Shown here: piece after piece, positions 1-11,404 of the stretch
Layout of the letters: every line of letters begins with the position of its first letter
How positions within the stretch are numbered: the stretch's first letter is position 1
Origin: Glomus cerebriforme
Lineage: Eukaryota > Glomeromycota > Glomeromycetes > Glomerales > Glomeraceae
DNA: 64,000 bases
Reading direction: 5' to 3'
NCBI GenBank assembly: GCA_003550305.1
Contig: QKYT01000341.1
Coordinates: 1-64,000 of the forward strand
Translations under genes and position numbers: made by a program
The notes under the pieces: generated by a model
What the model was told of the DNA's origin: nothing
Databases searched by the model: none
The model's input: only the letters and a program-made list of their open reading frames with translations

Positions 1-1
1 A

Positions 2-154
2 AGCGTATGCCAAAAAAATCTTGATGATCTGGGAAAATTTATGGTGGAGGAATGGCAAAATATCCCAGAAACTGTTCTAATTAATTTTTCGAAGTCAATT
101 AAATGGCGTTGTAAATTAATTATTGAAAATAATGGTGAGCGTATACCATATTAA
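2..154 (+). pseudogene. Tc1/mariner transposase, C-terminal tail (cut by window edge)
   Basis: The open frame entering from the left edge ends at the TAA at 152-154. It reads like the last 50 residues of Tc1/mariner DDE transposases: an EEWQNIPETVL block, then an SIKWRCKLIIE segment and the terminal GERIPY. In this family the tail follows the catalytic DDE domain and ends close to the element's 3' inverted repeat, and such a repeat is seen here 120 bp downstream. The catalytic domain lies outside the window, so activity cannot be judged. No stop interrupts the visible part. Confidence 0.8.
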
Positions 155-237
155 TTTTTTTTAATAAAGTCATCTGGTTATCAGCTTTAATATAAAGTAA
201 ATTTACATGTGATTTATTATAATAATTGAACGGCAGT

Positions 238-276
238 GTCCAATTTTTTGATTCCGATTTTTTTTGTCCCACACTG
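238..276 (+). mobile_element. 3' terminal inverted repeat of a Tc1/mariner element
   Basis: Read on the minus strand from 276 the sequence begins CAGTGTGGGACAAAA, the usual look of a mariner/Tc1 terminus. It is followed outward by TA (277-278), the expected target dinucleotide. It lies just downstream of the transposase tail, so both probably belong to one element whose left part is outside the window. Confidence 0.75.
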
Positions 277-278
277 TA

Positions 279-1119
279 TATATAGTATTGCCTTCGCAAA
301 AAAATTCTTTAAACTCTTTCAAAAAGCTTGCCATTATTTTGGAAGAGTGGTTCAAACACAAAAACTTTGTTGTTGTAGTATACTGGATCTGATGATATCC
401 TGTTGACAATAAAAAATTTGATCCTTTAAAGAATATAGAGGTGATAATTAAATTTTCCTTCTTTTGTTGTTTTATTGTTGGGTATGTTTGCAAATTAGCA
501 TGATGCTATGCGTGGGCGGGGTATAGCATGCTTATCTTATGGTAAGCCCGTGGGTACCAGTTTCCCTTTACCTATCCCAACCCCAACCCTATCCTTATCC
601 CTGACCCTATTCTTACTCGTGCTTCGTACTTGCTGCAGTCCCATGGTAGAGCTAGTTGGTAGTGGAATGGCATGGTGCTATGCGAAGGGAGGAGCATAGT
701 GCACTTCTAGTAAGTCCAATATTGGTAGGGTCGTAGCACTTAAAAACATATTTATTTATGTAGCTAGTGTTTTATGTGATCTTAATTGGATTATTGAGGA
801 AATATTTTTGTTACTACATTATTGTTTTTCATGACTTAGTCTTTTTTTTTTTATTAAATTAAAATTTCTTAAAATCAATAGTAATTATGTACAAAGCGTC
901 AACACAAGCCTAAATAGAACATATGTGTTTTATATTAAAATATAAAATATACCATTTAATGTATTATAAATATTAAATAATTAAAAATTTTAATGGATAT
1001 TTCATGTATGAGTCAAGATCTATATTCTATATTATCAAACATAATTTTTCTTATAATCATCTCGAATTAGTCTAAATGTTACTCGGTGCTGGCATTCCAG
1101 TTATCTAAGACGATTTACA
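279..1119. other. Intergenic, no gene seen; C-rich tract and imperfect repeat
   Basis: No convincing gene. At 500-720 the base composition jumps: a pyrimidine-rich run of CCCTA/CCCAA-like units (565-620) is flanked by two imperfect copies of a segment beginning TGCTATGCG (about 505-545 and 670-715). The rest is AT-rich with short homopolymers. Confidence 0.5.
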
Positions 1120-1935
1120 ATAATAACAGTTATGAGGAATATATTTATATTCTCTCCTAGAGAAATATATGGCAATACTCCATATATTTTACCATGTGAT
1201 TTTTGTTCATTTTCTGGTCCAGATAATCCAAAATCTGAAATATAGGAATTATCTTGAATTTGCAATACTGTATATTTCCATGAAAATCTTTATGAATCCA
1301 TGTAAACTTTAGGTCGATTATTGGATGATATAAATATTTTTGTTAAAATTAATTGAGAGAACATCTCTTAAATTTCCTTTTTCATAACAATCATAAATTC
1401 TTCAGTCTCTGGATCTTTAGTCATTCCATAAAATTTTAAAGAACTATTTTAAACTCCAATGTGTTTTAAACTATTATTCAAAGTTAAAATTAAATAAAAT
1501 TAATTTAAATTGCTATTAAAAATTAATTAAAATTTAAATTTATTCAGCATTTTGACTCAAATAAAATTTAAATCATATTTGACTCGATCTAAAATATTCT
1601 GTGATCCATTTAACTTTTTCAATGTAACCCTTATAAATTCAGTAATCTTTTTTTCAACTAACGTCATTAATATATTTTGCATTACCATCAATCCATGTCG
1701 CAGAATACACTTGGGTAAATCCACCTTCACCAATTTGTGTTATAATCCTTAAGATCTATCAAATGGAACCCATTCAAGAAATAATGGATACTTTATATCA
1801 TCATAATTTGCATTATAAATCGTATCCTTGATAATTTTCACTAATCCATCCTTCTATTATGCAACGAGAAACACATTCTTTACATCATAACTTGTTATAA
1901 TTTGGGCTATAACAATTTTCATAATTAATGATCAC
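1120..1935 (-). pseudogene. Decayed protein kinase (tyrosine-kinase-like family)
   Basis: Minus-strand fragments match the local kinase at 6794-8312 but have stops and shifts. The activation-loop region (about 1150-1260) still reads like YGVLPY after a DFGLS-type motif. The block at about 1375-1430 matches the TKDPETEEFMIV region of the N-lobe. A glycine-rich loop segment IGEGGF is recoverable at about 1665-1745 in a shifted frame. Order and orientation fit one kinase gene reading leftward. The N-lobe end is part of an inverted duplication shared with 10484-11310. No intact frame remains, so I take it as dead. Confidence 0.7.
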
Positions 1936-2640
1936 CCCTGACAAAAAAAAAGTGTCTCAGGGGCGGCTTGCCATATATATATTTGCCCATTTTTTCCTTT
2001 TGCAAATTTATATTTTTTAAATAAAAATATAAAAATGAGTTTAAATAATGAAATTCAGGTAAATTCTGAATTTATTGTTTTTTTTTATCTATAAAGAAAC
2101 AAATATAATTACATATAGCAGTCTAATAAATTGGGTAATCAGTATACACATATTCTTTTTTGCCAATCAAGATTTTTTTCAGTATTTTTATTTGAAAAAT
2201 TTAAATTTTCATTGAAATCTAATATCTCTTCATTATTAGGAATATGATAATGCAAAAGTAAAAAAAAAAAGATCTTGCTTTAAGTTGTGTTTAAGATTTA
2301 ATTTTTGATGCGGAGTTAATAAATATCTCTTTTTAAAATCGTTTATATCAAAATTTATTCCATAAATTTTGTTATTCAATATATTTATAATCAAGAAATT
2401 TGGTATTAACTTATATGTGACATAATATCTTGTTATAGAATCTTGAAAAAAGAATACATAATCATGATCGTTGTCATCAAAAACAGAAATTTTTGATTCT
2501 TGTAAAATCATTTTACAAATTACATAATAAATATTGCTTTCGATTTGTGTTTGATAAAACAAACTGAGTTCATTTAGCTTTAAAATTTGAGTTAATAAAT
2601 TACGATTTTTCGCATTTTGATCATTCAATTTGGTTACATC
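1645..2640 (-). repeat. Inverted duplication, arm A
   Basis: The reverse complement of this stretch matches 10484-11310 closely over most of its length. The match covers the kinase N-lobe relic, the motif around GGCTTGCCATATATATA (about 1955-1975 against 10935-10965), and the 3' part of the ORF at 2236-2775. Arm B lacks an internal piece corresponding to about 2410-2520. Outside 1645 and 11310 the sequences diverge at once. Confidence 0.8.
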
Positions 2641-2775
2641 AAAATCCATTCCATAAGTTTCCTTATTCAATATATTTCCAATTAATGAATGTGATAATAA
2701 TTTACATGTAACATGATATTTGTCAGAGAAATTTTGGAATAAAGAATTTGTAATCGTAATCTTCATTATCATCAT
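2236..2775 (-). CDS. Hypothetical protein with internal repeats (179 aa)
   Basis: An intact 179-residue minus-strand frame with no recognised domain. The protein contains two related units. Unit 1 (about residues 17-68) and unit 2 (about 107-160) share the pattern Y-V-T-x-K-L, then L-I-x-N-I-L-N, then Y-G-x-x-F-D, then L-L-T near the end. The sequence upstream of the first ATG (2776-2850) still resembles the inter-unit segment (KMISQ, DDNED), so the true gene was probably longer and has lost frame. The unit is Asn/Ile/Lys-rich and could be a relic of a repeat protein. Its 3' two-thirds are copied in arm B at 10484-10700, where the frame is broken by deletion. Confidence 0.4.
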   Translation of the reverse strand: MMIMKITITNSLFQNFSDKYHVTCKLLSHSLIGNILNKETYGMDFDVTKLNDQNAKNRNLLTQILKLNELSLFYQTQIESNIYYVICKMILQESKISVFDDNDHDYVFFFQDSITRYYVTYKLIPNFLIINILNNKIYGINFDINDFKKRYLLTPHQKLNLKHNLKQDLFFFTFALSYS

Positions 2776-2964
2776 TCTAGAAAACAGAATAAAGATAATC
2801 TTGTGAAATCATTTTACAAGTTGGCTTAAAATCGAAGCATTGATATTTTACATTTGTAAGGATCGTCATATAGGTAGTTTTCAAACCGCGTGTAAATGAA
2901 ATGATTACTAAGTGTGTGTTACATTAAATTTTCCAGTATAAAAAATCAAAATTTATGAAAATTT

Positions 2965-3477
2965 ATGTCATATCTGTCATATCGCAACCCTAAGGAAAAA
3001 CTAGTAAATATGTCTGAGTCTCAGTTTCCTCGGTCTCTTTTTCCTCAATTTACGGAAGAAGAACTAGAAGAAGCAAGTAAAAGTATCAAGGCTTCCGTGG
3101 ATTGGACTAAATTCAATAAGTGGATTGAGGCCGGAGAACCTTTCACAGAACACGACGAATTAATTTCTATGGATCAGAAACTCGAAAATGGATCTCCTCA
3201 CAAAAGACCAGATAGTAAGTCTATTAATTTGTATTCATTCTACTACTTCATTTTCGTGTATAACGAAGTCAAACTTATAAAATTTTTTTAAGGAACCAAA
3301 CGATATAACGTTGTCGGAAGACGAGAACAAGGAAATGGAATTAGTTCTTACAGTAGTGCCGGGAAGGCAAAACAGAAATCTGGAAAAAGAAGCAATGGAA
3401 TTACTTCCAATAAAAGAACCCAAACCACCGCTTGTAAGGAAAGTGAATATTGTTGTAAAATTTCTGGATCCAAATAA
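2965..3477 (+). CDS. Hypothetical protein, two exons
   Basis: Exon 1 (2965-3214) ends at a good GTAAGT donor. The intron ends in TTTTTTTAAG at 3291, and exon 2 runs 3292-3477. Splicing joins codon A|GA and keeps one frame to the TAA at 3475-3477. The first exon encodes an acidic segment with FTEEELEEASKSI and a WTKFNKWI motif. The second is basic and Ser/Thr-rich (GRREQGNGIS, KQKSGKRSNG). An alternative start is the ATG at 3010, which gives a more typical MSESQFP N-terminus. It looks like a member of a lineage-specific family. I do not know its function. Confidence 0.5.
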
Positions 3478-4510
3478 ATTTCCAACATTAACAAGGCACA
3501 CGAATAAGATGCTCCAAGATTTACAGAGAGACGTATTCTTAATGATTTAATCGGTCTTGATATTATAGGACAAGTTAGGGAATTTAAATTTAATAAAAAA
3601 AAGTGATAAAATGAAACTAGTCGGATCAAATATTGGCCCTTATAATATTGTACCGAAAGAATCATATATGAAAATTAAGTCATAAAATTCATGATATATT
3701 ACTCTTGATAAATATCGACACATTGAGAAATTTGTGATCTTCAGCACAGATATTTTGTTCGGGGAATCTGCCCTATATGTGAAAACCTATCGTACCGAAA
3801 TGATCATGTGAGAGGCTTGGTAGATGAAATGCATTATTTTTCGAAATAAATATATTTTTTTGCGTGTATGTCTCAGATTCACGCTACTCGGCTACTATCA
3901 TATTGTACTAACAAAACAATATTCGGATATAGACATTTTATCAAGCAATCATTATTTCGCATATGGGATTTGGGGATGCGTATGCTAATCCTGAAATCAT
4001 CTTTATTGATTGCAAGGGGGATTAATCAATGACGAAATAATACATCTCCTTGGTATTTTGGGAGGTAGAAGGCGTTTTTTCGCTTGAAATATAGAATTTT
4101 TCATGTTTTAATTGAAAGTAAAGGTAATCTTTGCTAATACTTCCTAAGCTGGTGAATGTTCATTACAACATCTTTGCTTTTAAATTGTGGATGACGAATT
4201 ATATCTACTAATTCATCATAAGCTTGAGTAGCTATTGAATATACAGTATATAACAATTTAAATCTTTATTTGATACACATCAAAGTGAAAATAACTAATA
4301 TCCAATATTTTTTTTTATCCTTTGAATTGAAAATACATAATATTATACAATTGATAAACTTTTTTTGTTGAATTGATCATTTTTAGATTCATAATAAAAA
4401 TTCATAAACGGATCAAAATTAAAAGTATAAATGAATTTTTAAATTAAAAATAGGTTTAGTTAAACTCGGATTTTAAGCATTTTTAAAATAAAAAAACCGG
4501 AAATAAATCA

Positions 4511-4543
<33 letters not shown>

Positions 4544-5180
4544 GTATCATTTTTTTAAATACAGTTTTTAATATAATTAAGTTACTGTTCCTATCATTCC
4601 ACTTCTTTACATCCTTGCTAATATTATCAGTATGCTCTTGAAGAGTTTTATATGTTACGATTTGATTCGTGACTAAAATATTATATTATTTTTTTTTTTT
4701 TAACCAAAAAATAAAATAAATAAATAAAATAAACTGGAAATCTGCATACAGCATTTTAAAACCCTTTAATGGAGCAAAAGAGCAATTAACATTCAAACGA
4801 TGGAACCATAATAAATTTACTGCCCGTTTCTCTTATTATCTCGAATATTATACTGACTCAGAAGAAAAGGAATATAAAAAGATTATTTTGGTTTTAACTT
4901 TTAAGCCACATTACTTGCGGTGTAACAAATATTATATATTCATAAGAAACCTGAATATTATAAAAAAGTTAATTAGTTATGAAGAATGAAATGTGAGGAT
5001 AAAAATTCAGAGGCGAAATTGCTGTATATTATAGGACGGTACAATGTATAGTACTGTATAAATTACATTATCAAATTTTGACCATCGATAAAAAAATATA
5101 TATATGTGTATATATATGTTAAAAAAAATAACCTTTGAATATTTTTCATCTAATGGGTAGTAAATTCAAAATTTTCTTCG
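3478..5180. other. Intergenic, no gene seen; (AAT)n microsatellite
   Basis: AT-rich with no frame I would call. It holds an (AAT)n microsatellite at about 4510-4541 and homopolymer runs near 4690 and 5100. A short near-palindrome of the form TTATTTTTCGAAATAA lies near 3835-3850. Confidence 0.6.
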
Positions 5181-5183
5181 AAT

Positions 5184-5197
5184 AAAAAAAAAAAAAA
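5184..5197 (-). terminator. Pol III terminator of 5S gene
   Basis: A run of A on the plus strand gives a long T-run on the minus strand directly after the 5S 3' end, which is the standard Pol III stop signal. Confidence 0.85.
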
Positions 5198-5313
5198 GTT
5201 ACAGCACCCAGTATTCCCACGTTGTCCCCAACCGTAGTACTGACTGGGCCATCAGTGGCTTAACTTCGGAGATCGGACGGGTTCCGGTGCTTTTCACTGT
5301 GTATGGCCGTAAC
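5198..5313 (-). rRNA. 5S ribosomal RNA
   Basis: On the minus strand the 116-nt sequence starts GTTACGGCCATAC and ends GGTGCTGTAAC, so the ends pair as 5S helix I. The internal Pol III promoter region (AGTTAAGCCACTGATGGCC, box A/C region) is intact. The other copy at 29424-29539 is identical except for one base in the loop (CGAAG here, CAAAG there). The gene stands alone and is not in an rDNA unit, as known in several fungi with dispersed 5S genes. Confidence 0.97.
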
Positions 5314-5529
5314 TGAAATAAAAATAAAAAATTAATTATTTATTTACTATTATAAGAATTTGCTTTTTTTCTTTTTATTATTTTTTATTGTAATTTATTA
5401 TTAACTATGCGACAATTATCACCAATAAAACAGTAAGCCAAGTTAACCATTTTTAATTTAAATTTCATTATTTATTTATGTTATATAATATTTATATAGT
5501 TCAAAATTATGTATCTTTAAATGTAAATA

Positions 5530-6320
5530 AATAGTTTGGTTAAAGAAAGCTTTGTTTTTTCAAATTTTTTTTTATGTTTGTATAGTTAATCAATAGAAAA
5601 AGTGAAATTATTGTTCTCACGCAATTGTATAAAATAATTTCTCAAGATATCAAGTTTAGTTCTGCCCTTTTTTTACCGACATCGAAGAACTTCGAGAGAT
5701 AAAATCAAAGAATGGGTTAAAAATGGGGAGAAAAATAATGGTGATAGTGACGGCGCAGGGACCCGCATTAAATGGATATATTTCACTTTCTACCTTTTAC
5801 CAATGTATCTGAAAAATTAATAAAGTTTGCCCATATTGGATTTTATTTTTTTAACGTGTACTATAGAATTTATTGAAAAATAATTTTTATAGTATTTTAT
5901 TCCGTAATTCACAAAATAATAAATTTTCTTTCCAATTTTTTTGGTGATTTGACGAATTATTTACTTATTTTTTAATATTTTACTTTGTTTTTATTAAATA
6001 TATCATCAAACTTGTAATAATAACAATGCAATTATCGATCTCAAAAGAGATTTTTGACTAGATGAAAAACAAAGCATCTACAATTATCTTAAATAGAATT
6101 CAATATGATTACATACTATTAGCAAATAATAAATTTATATTAAAAATATTTCTTTCCCAATACCTTTTTCGTAATGCTGTCATTTAAGTAACTATGACGG
6201 TATGACACATGGACCAGTATTAGTCGTCACAATCACCCGAATAATTTTATTTCCTCCCATTTCCTTCTGAATTATCCGGTACAATTATTGCCAGGCACGT
6301 GTCAAGCATAAGTGTTAATA
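5530..6320. repeat. Diverged duplicate of the 15.6-16.1 kb region
   Basis: Blocks shared in the same order with 15595-16140 include ATAGAAAAAGTGAA (about 5595 and 15642), ACAATGCAATTATC followed by AAAGAGATTTTT (about 6025 and 15777), and the coding relic that ends at about 6130 and 15898. The intervening sequence differs in length. It is an old dispersed copy of one gene plus its 3' flank. Confidence 0.6.
6130..6320 (-). pseudogene. Relic of the small VIVATNT-motif gene (compare 15898-16238)
   Basis: Minus-strand reading gives IIRVIVTTNTGP followed by stops. It aligns with the intact-looking IIQVIVATNTIP segment of the 15.9 kb gene. The C-terminal RRRYWGK-like motif is also present but out of frame. 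Several stops and at least one shift show that this copy is dead. Confidence 0.6.
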
Positions 6321-6793
6321 AGTGATATGAAACTACAAATAATTATTTACATTAAGTTATAATTAATAATTCGTTATTCGTACTGTACTTTTAATGAAAG
6401 ACAATTAGTAATAAATGTTTAAACAAGAAAATAAATTTATTTAGTTACAGTATATGTACACATTTAGTAAAATAACAATATTTATAAGAGGATTCGTAAA
6501 TACTAAGAGAAAAATGGTTTCACAATGAACGAAAAACTAAACTATAAGTGAGTACCATTTTAGAGACTTTCAATTTTAGATGGGTGATAATGATGAAAAT
6601 GATAATGATATATAAAGTTTAAAAAAAGAAATTATGATAAAATTTGAAATAGTATAAATAAGGATATTTCTATTTCTATATTTTAACTATAATTTCAACC
6701 TGTGTTAATCTTTGGAAATTTAGTCTAAAAATAAATAAATAAATAAATAAAATTATAATTTAAATTATTTACATCAATAAATTTTAAAATCAT

Positions 6794-8312
6794 TTAAAAT
6801 TTACCTCGAGTATTAATATTAAGTTTAGTAAAATCAATTATTGTAGAATCTATAAAATAAAAGATTAATAAATATTACAATATTTAAACCATAACAAATA
6901 GTTTTTATTACCTGAATATTGTTCCTCTGATTCTGCATTTTTTGGTTCAGGTAAATTATTAAAATTCAATAGTCTACTTGTATAAATAGCTTGATGATGT
7001 GTANTATATGTAAGTTTACTATTATCTGATTTCGTAGATGATGGTTGTTTTTTATTGATTTCATCTGCTTCAACACTTTGTTTATAAATTTCACTATCCT
7101 TTGTATTCTTATCTATTTCATTCCACCATTGTCCAAATATTTCATATAAATATTTTGCGGTTGGCCTTTTTGATGGATCAGCATCTACACATTGTTTAAA
7201 TATATTAACTATTAATTGAGGTACTTTGATATTAAAACTTGGTCTAAGTCCCTGACAGATTTTTATTGCTAAAAACTCTTCATGAGCCATATCATGATAA
7301 GGAGGTAATCCATTAATTACTTCGTATATAATAATTCCAAAACTATAAACATCACTTTCCTGTGTATATTTTTTTCCACTTAAAACTTCAGGAGCTACAT
7401 ATGGCAATACTCCATAAAATTTATCATCTTTTTCATTTGCTGGTTTACATAATCCTAAATCAGTAATACAATAATCATAACTATTAATATTTAATATATT
7501 GCCACTATGAAAATCCCGATGTGTTAATCCCTTTTTATGAATTTCATTAAGACCATTTGAAATATTCAATAAAATATAAAGTTTATTCACCCAGCTTAAT
7601 GAATTGAAATCACTATTTAATTTTTGTCTTAAATTACCATTTTCTGCATATTGCATTACCATCATAAAATTACTGGTTTTAGGATCTTTAGTAATACCAT
7701 AAATGTATATAAACATATTTGAATAATTCATTTTCAAGTGTAAATTTATCTAATAATAATATAAAGTAAAAATTAGGTTCCATTTGAAGTATTGATTAAA
7801 CTTAGACATTAAAAAATATTACCTCATTTAGAAATTCCAATGTTATATTTTTTGAATTATTTAAACTTTTTAATGCAACACTTTGATTAGTTTCATTCCA
7901 TAGACTAATAGGTTTATCCTTCCAATTTGCTTTATAAATTGTTCCAAAACCTCCCTTTGTAATATATTCAATATTTTCAAATTTATCATATTCAATCCAT
8001 TCTAATTTTTCATAGAATCTTTTTGAATTAAGTTGAGAATCTTGGATAAATTTATCAACATCAGAATTTCCACTGGTCCAATTTATGAAATTTTGTTGAA
8101 AATGTTTAACTTTTGATTGACACCAACAATAAATTAATATTAGGTTGTTTACATTCTTTACATAAACCATACTTTTTATAACGTCTTTTTAATTCCTCAT
8201 TTAATATTAGTTTATCAATTAACAATTGTTGTTCTTCAGTTAAATTATAATAATTATGGTCAAAATCTTTTATTTGTTCAAATACATCGTCATTGAGATA
8301 TTTTTGCTCCAT
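6794..8312 (-). CDS. Protein kinase, tyrosine-kinase-like family (frameshifted)
   Basis: Three exons read leftward: 8312-7823, 7749-6912 and 6849-6794, with GT-AG borders in matching phases. The N-terminal part carries a CKEC...CWCQS zinc-binding-like region and then WIEYDKFENIEYI. The kinase domain follows: glycine loop GGFGTIYKA, VALK lysine, HRDFHSGNIL catalytic loop, DLGLCKPAN (DLG in place of DFG), the VLPYVAPEVL activation/APE segment, and SDVYSFGIIIYEV. The C-terminal tail HQAIYTSRLLNF...FTKLNIN is typical of the expanded kinases of Rhizophagus as I recall them. One single-base frame shift near 8120-8160, between CKQPN and CWCQS, interrupts the first exon, and an N lies at 7003. This is either a sequencing error or a recent lesion. 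Substrate unknown. Confidence 0.85.
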
Positions 8313-9918
8313 AATGTTACAAAATTAGAATAAATAATAAAATGATTCTAAAATTTTTTAATGTTATTAGAAAGTATCAAATATTTAAAAATTAAAAATG
8401 TGAACTGAAAAAAAAAATTTTTTTTCATTTATACTATTTTACTTTGCGTACCTCGGTGTAACTTTCAAAAATCAAAAAGATTGACATGGGCGTTGTTCAT
8501 TTTCACATGTTAAAATTAAAAATTGTAACTTTCTACATATGCATTATTAAGCCAATTATATCGATCATCAACTTCAAATAAATTTTTTTTCATTAATAAC
8601 CATTAAGATTTTTTTTAAAAATAGAAAAAAATTTTAATATCTTTTATAAACTAGAACTACATTTTTAACATAGTGAATTGTTTTATAAAATTAGCTGTTA
8701 ATGATTTATCAATTTTAGAAATTTTTTGATTCATCGAATCAAATCCATATTAATGCCATTTAAAAGTTTATCGCCATTTTGATTTTATTAAAGTGAATCC
8801 AAGAATATATTCTTCAAATACGAAATTTTGGTATTATTTCCATGATTTTGAATAATGTTTTTGTAAGATTTCTTCAAATCAATAATAAAACAAGTTATTC
8901 ATTTATTGAATAAAATTTATTTTAGAATAATATTCTTTTCCTCTTCAGTTTCAAAATAATCTTTGTTTTTTCGTCATGATTCTAAAACAAATGAGATAAA
9001 ATAAATATATCGATGTTTGATCCTCTAATTCCTTCACAATATTCTTGGTTATATATCAAAAGCAAACATGCCATTTTGTTACACGATTTATCTTAGAAAT
9101 GATAAAAAAGTGCGTGACTAATAACAAGTTGATGTCAAGAGATACTATTACTAAAATAATTTTATTATTTGGTTGTAAATTAAAGATTTTGAATTTTGTC
9201 TGAGTAACAGGTATGAATCAATGTTTATTTTAGTTTCAAAACAATAAATAGGCTACAACCAAAAAAACTGCCCGATTATAAATGTTTATCATATAATAAT
9301 GGCGCAGTATTAACGTATAATCCTAAGTGCTATTTTCACTGCAGAATATCAATTAAAGGTATAATAAATTACAGAGATTGAATAAATTTTTCTTTTCAAT
9401 TTTATTAGTATGTACATATTATTAATCCAATAAAAAAAAATAGACTATAATATATTTTGAAGAAAAGAAGGAAACTAAAAAGAAGTGGATTATGTACGCT
9501 TAAACATAATAATATACAAAGTGAAGAGATAATTCTAGTCTAAACCAAACCAGCCAGTTAGGATATACTCAACTAACTTTTTGACCGGTTTTTCCTTGCC
9601 TGTTATGAGGAAGCGGTATAAGAAAGTTTAATGAAGAGAAAGTTTAAGGGAGTTATCTTTTTTTTAAAAAAAAATAAAAAATATAGAGTGCGTGAATTAT
9701 TTTGACCAATTAGTAGAACTATATTATCATTATTAAAATTATTAAAAATATAATATTAGAAAGGACAACGTCTCTATTGACTATGCAACTGCAATCGCAG
9801 TCTCAGAAATTTTAGTTGCATCTTTAGAAGTTTCGTGTCTCTTAATCTCTCTGTTTTTTTTTCCACTTTTTCTCCCTTATCTCATCACTAATCTTCTTCT
9901 TATGTACCTAATCACTAC
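8313..9918. other. Intergenic, no gene seen
   Basis: AT-rich and without a supported gene. The stretch at 8660-8990 contains short in-frame pieces but nothing recognisable. I see no RNA gene. The last part (9780-9918) continues the decayed minus-strand family relic annotated next. Confidence 0.55.
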
Positions 9919-10380
9919 CTAATCTAAGAAAATGTTTGTCTTCCTATCTTCCAATGATTTCTGCTCATTTATGCAAAAAGGAGAAGAGTAGACATTGACG
10001 CACTGATTCTGTTCATTCATATTGTTTATGGGTTTGCAGAAACAAATTAAAGAACTTTTAGTGAAGCACTTTTCAGTACTTATTGCCTCTATTTTTATCT
10101 CTTCCTTTAAGCATAAATTAGGTGGGACTTTCTTAAAAGAAACATCCATAGAGAACATACCCTACAATTGAGAGGAGGTTTGCAATCTGATCTTTTTGAT
10201 ATCATGTTTTTAACTTCGCTACTTTGGCTTTTTTCTTAACATCACGCCTGGTATTTTCCTCCAGCTTTGTGTTTTCAACCTCAACCTCAGAAACTTTAGT
10301 AACTTCTCAATTCAAACTCTGATTTCATATTTGATAATACTGTTTATACACTAAATATTCAATAAAAAATTCATGTGCGC
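9919..10380 (-). pseudogene. Relic of the high-copy CPLCK-family gene, middle portion
   Basis: The minus strand gives a coiled-coil-like segment (EVEVENTKLEENTRR) with a stop. After that comes a frame holding MNEQNQCVN and QKSLEDRKTNIFLD, stopped by TAG. The order coiled coil, then KSLEDKEIDEFLD-like motif, is how I remember a large family of Rhizophagus hypothetical proteins. The relic at 19140-20205 carries the C-terminal half of what seems the same family. Multiple stops make a functional product unlikely. Function unknown. Confidence 0.5.
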
Positions 10381-10483
10381 GTGAAGAATTTCACAAAATT
10401 TCATTGCATTATGTATTTACACGTGACAGTACTGTTGATATCGATTTTAACAAAACTATTCCCAGAATATTTATAAAAAATGT

Positions 10484-11310
10484 CGAAAAATCGTAATTTA
10501 TTAACTCAAATTTTAAATTTATCAACTACAAATCAAAAGCAATATTTATTATGTACCAAATTTCTTGATTATAAATATATTGAATGACAAAATTTATGGA
10601 TATAAACGATTTTAAAAAGAGATATTTATTAACTCTGCATCAAAAATTAAATCTTAAACACAACTTAAAGCAAGATCTTTTTTTTTTTTTTACTTTTGTA
10701 TTATCATATTCCTAATAATGAAGAGATATTAGATTTCAATGAAAATTTAAATTTTTCAAATAAAAATACTGAAAAATATCTTAAAAGAATATGCTATATG
10801 TAATTATATTTGTTTCTTTATAGATAAAAAAAAAATAATAAATTCAGAATCTACCTGAATTTCATTATTTAAACTCATTTTTATATTTTTATTTAAAAAA
10901 TATAAATTTATAAAAGGAAAAAATGGGCAAATATATATATATGGCAAGCCGCTCCTGACAAAAGTGAGTCACTTTTTTTTGTCAGGGGTGGCTTGTCATG
11001 TAATAAATTAAATATTTCTGTGATCATTAATTATGAAAATTGTTATAGCCCAAATTATAACAAGTTATGATGTAAAGAATGTGTTTCTCATTACATAATA
11101 GAAGGATGGATTAGTGAAAATTATCAAGGATACGATTTATAATGCAAATTATGATGATATAAAGTATCCATTATTTCTTAAATGGGTTCCATTTGATAGA
11201 TCTTAAGGATTATAACACAAATTGGTGAAGGTGGATTTACCCAAGTGTATTCTATGACATGGATTGATGGTAATGCAAAATATATTAATGACGTTAGTTG
11301 GAAAAAAAGA
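10484..11310 (+). repeat. Inverted duplication, arm B, with kinase N-lobe relic
   Basis: This is the reverse complement of 2640-1645 with about 110 bp deleted at 10552. Two hairpin-like motifs, TGACAAAAGTGAGTCAC and GTCAGGGGTGGCTTG (10957-11000), border the element-like core. At 11195-11310 the kinase glycine loop reads ITQIGEGGFTQVYS, then TWIDGNAKYI, but stops lie immediately upstream. Both arms therefore carry a dead kinase start. Confidence 0.8.
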
Positions 11311-11404
11311 TTATATTTTATTCTTTTTGAACAAATTATTAAGTGAAACTGAGCTAAAGCCCAAAAGTCATACATGCTATCAATAGTAAAGAATACAAAA
11401 TAAT

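Noticed and set aside
508..699. 63-codon plus-strand frame with a Pro/Leu-rich start
   Set aside because: It lies in a repetitive pyrimidine-rich tract, has no conserved motif, and the composition is explained by the CCCTA-like repeat.
4510..4541. Trinucleotide array considered as CRISPR or satellite
   Set aside because: It is a plain (AAT)n microsatellite; a CRISPR array is not expected in a fungal genome and there are no spacers.
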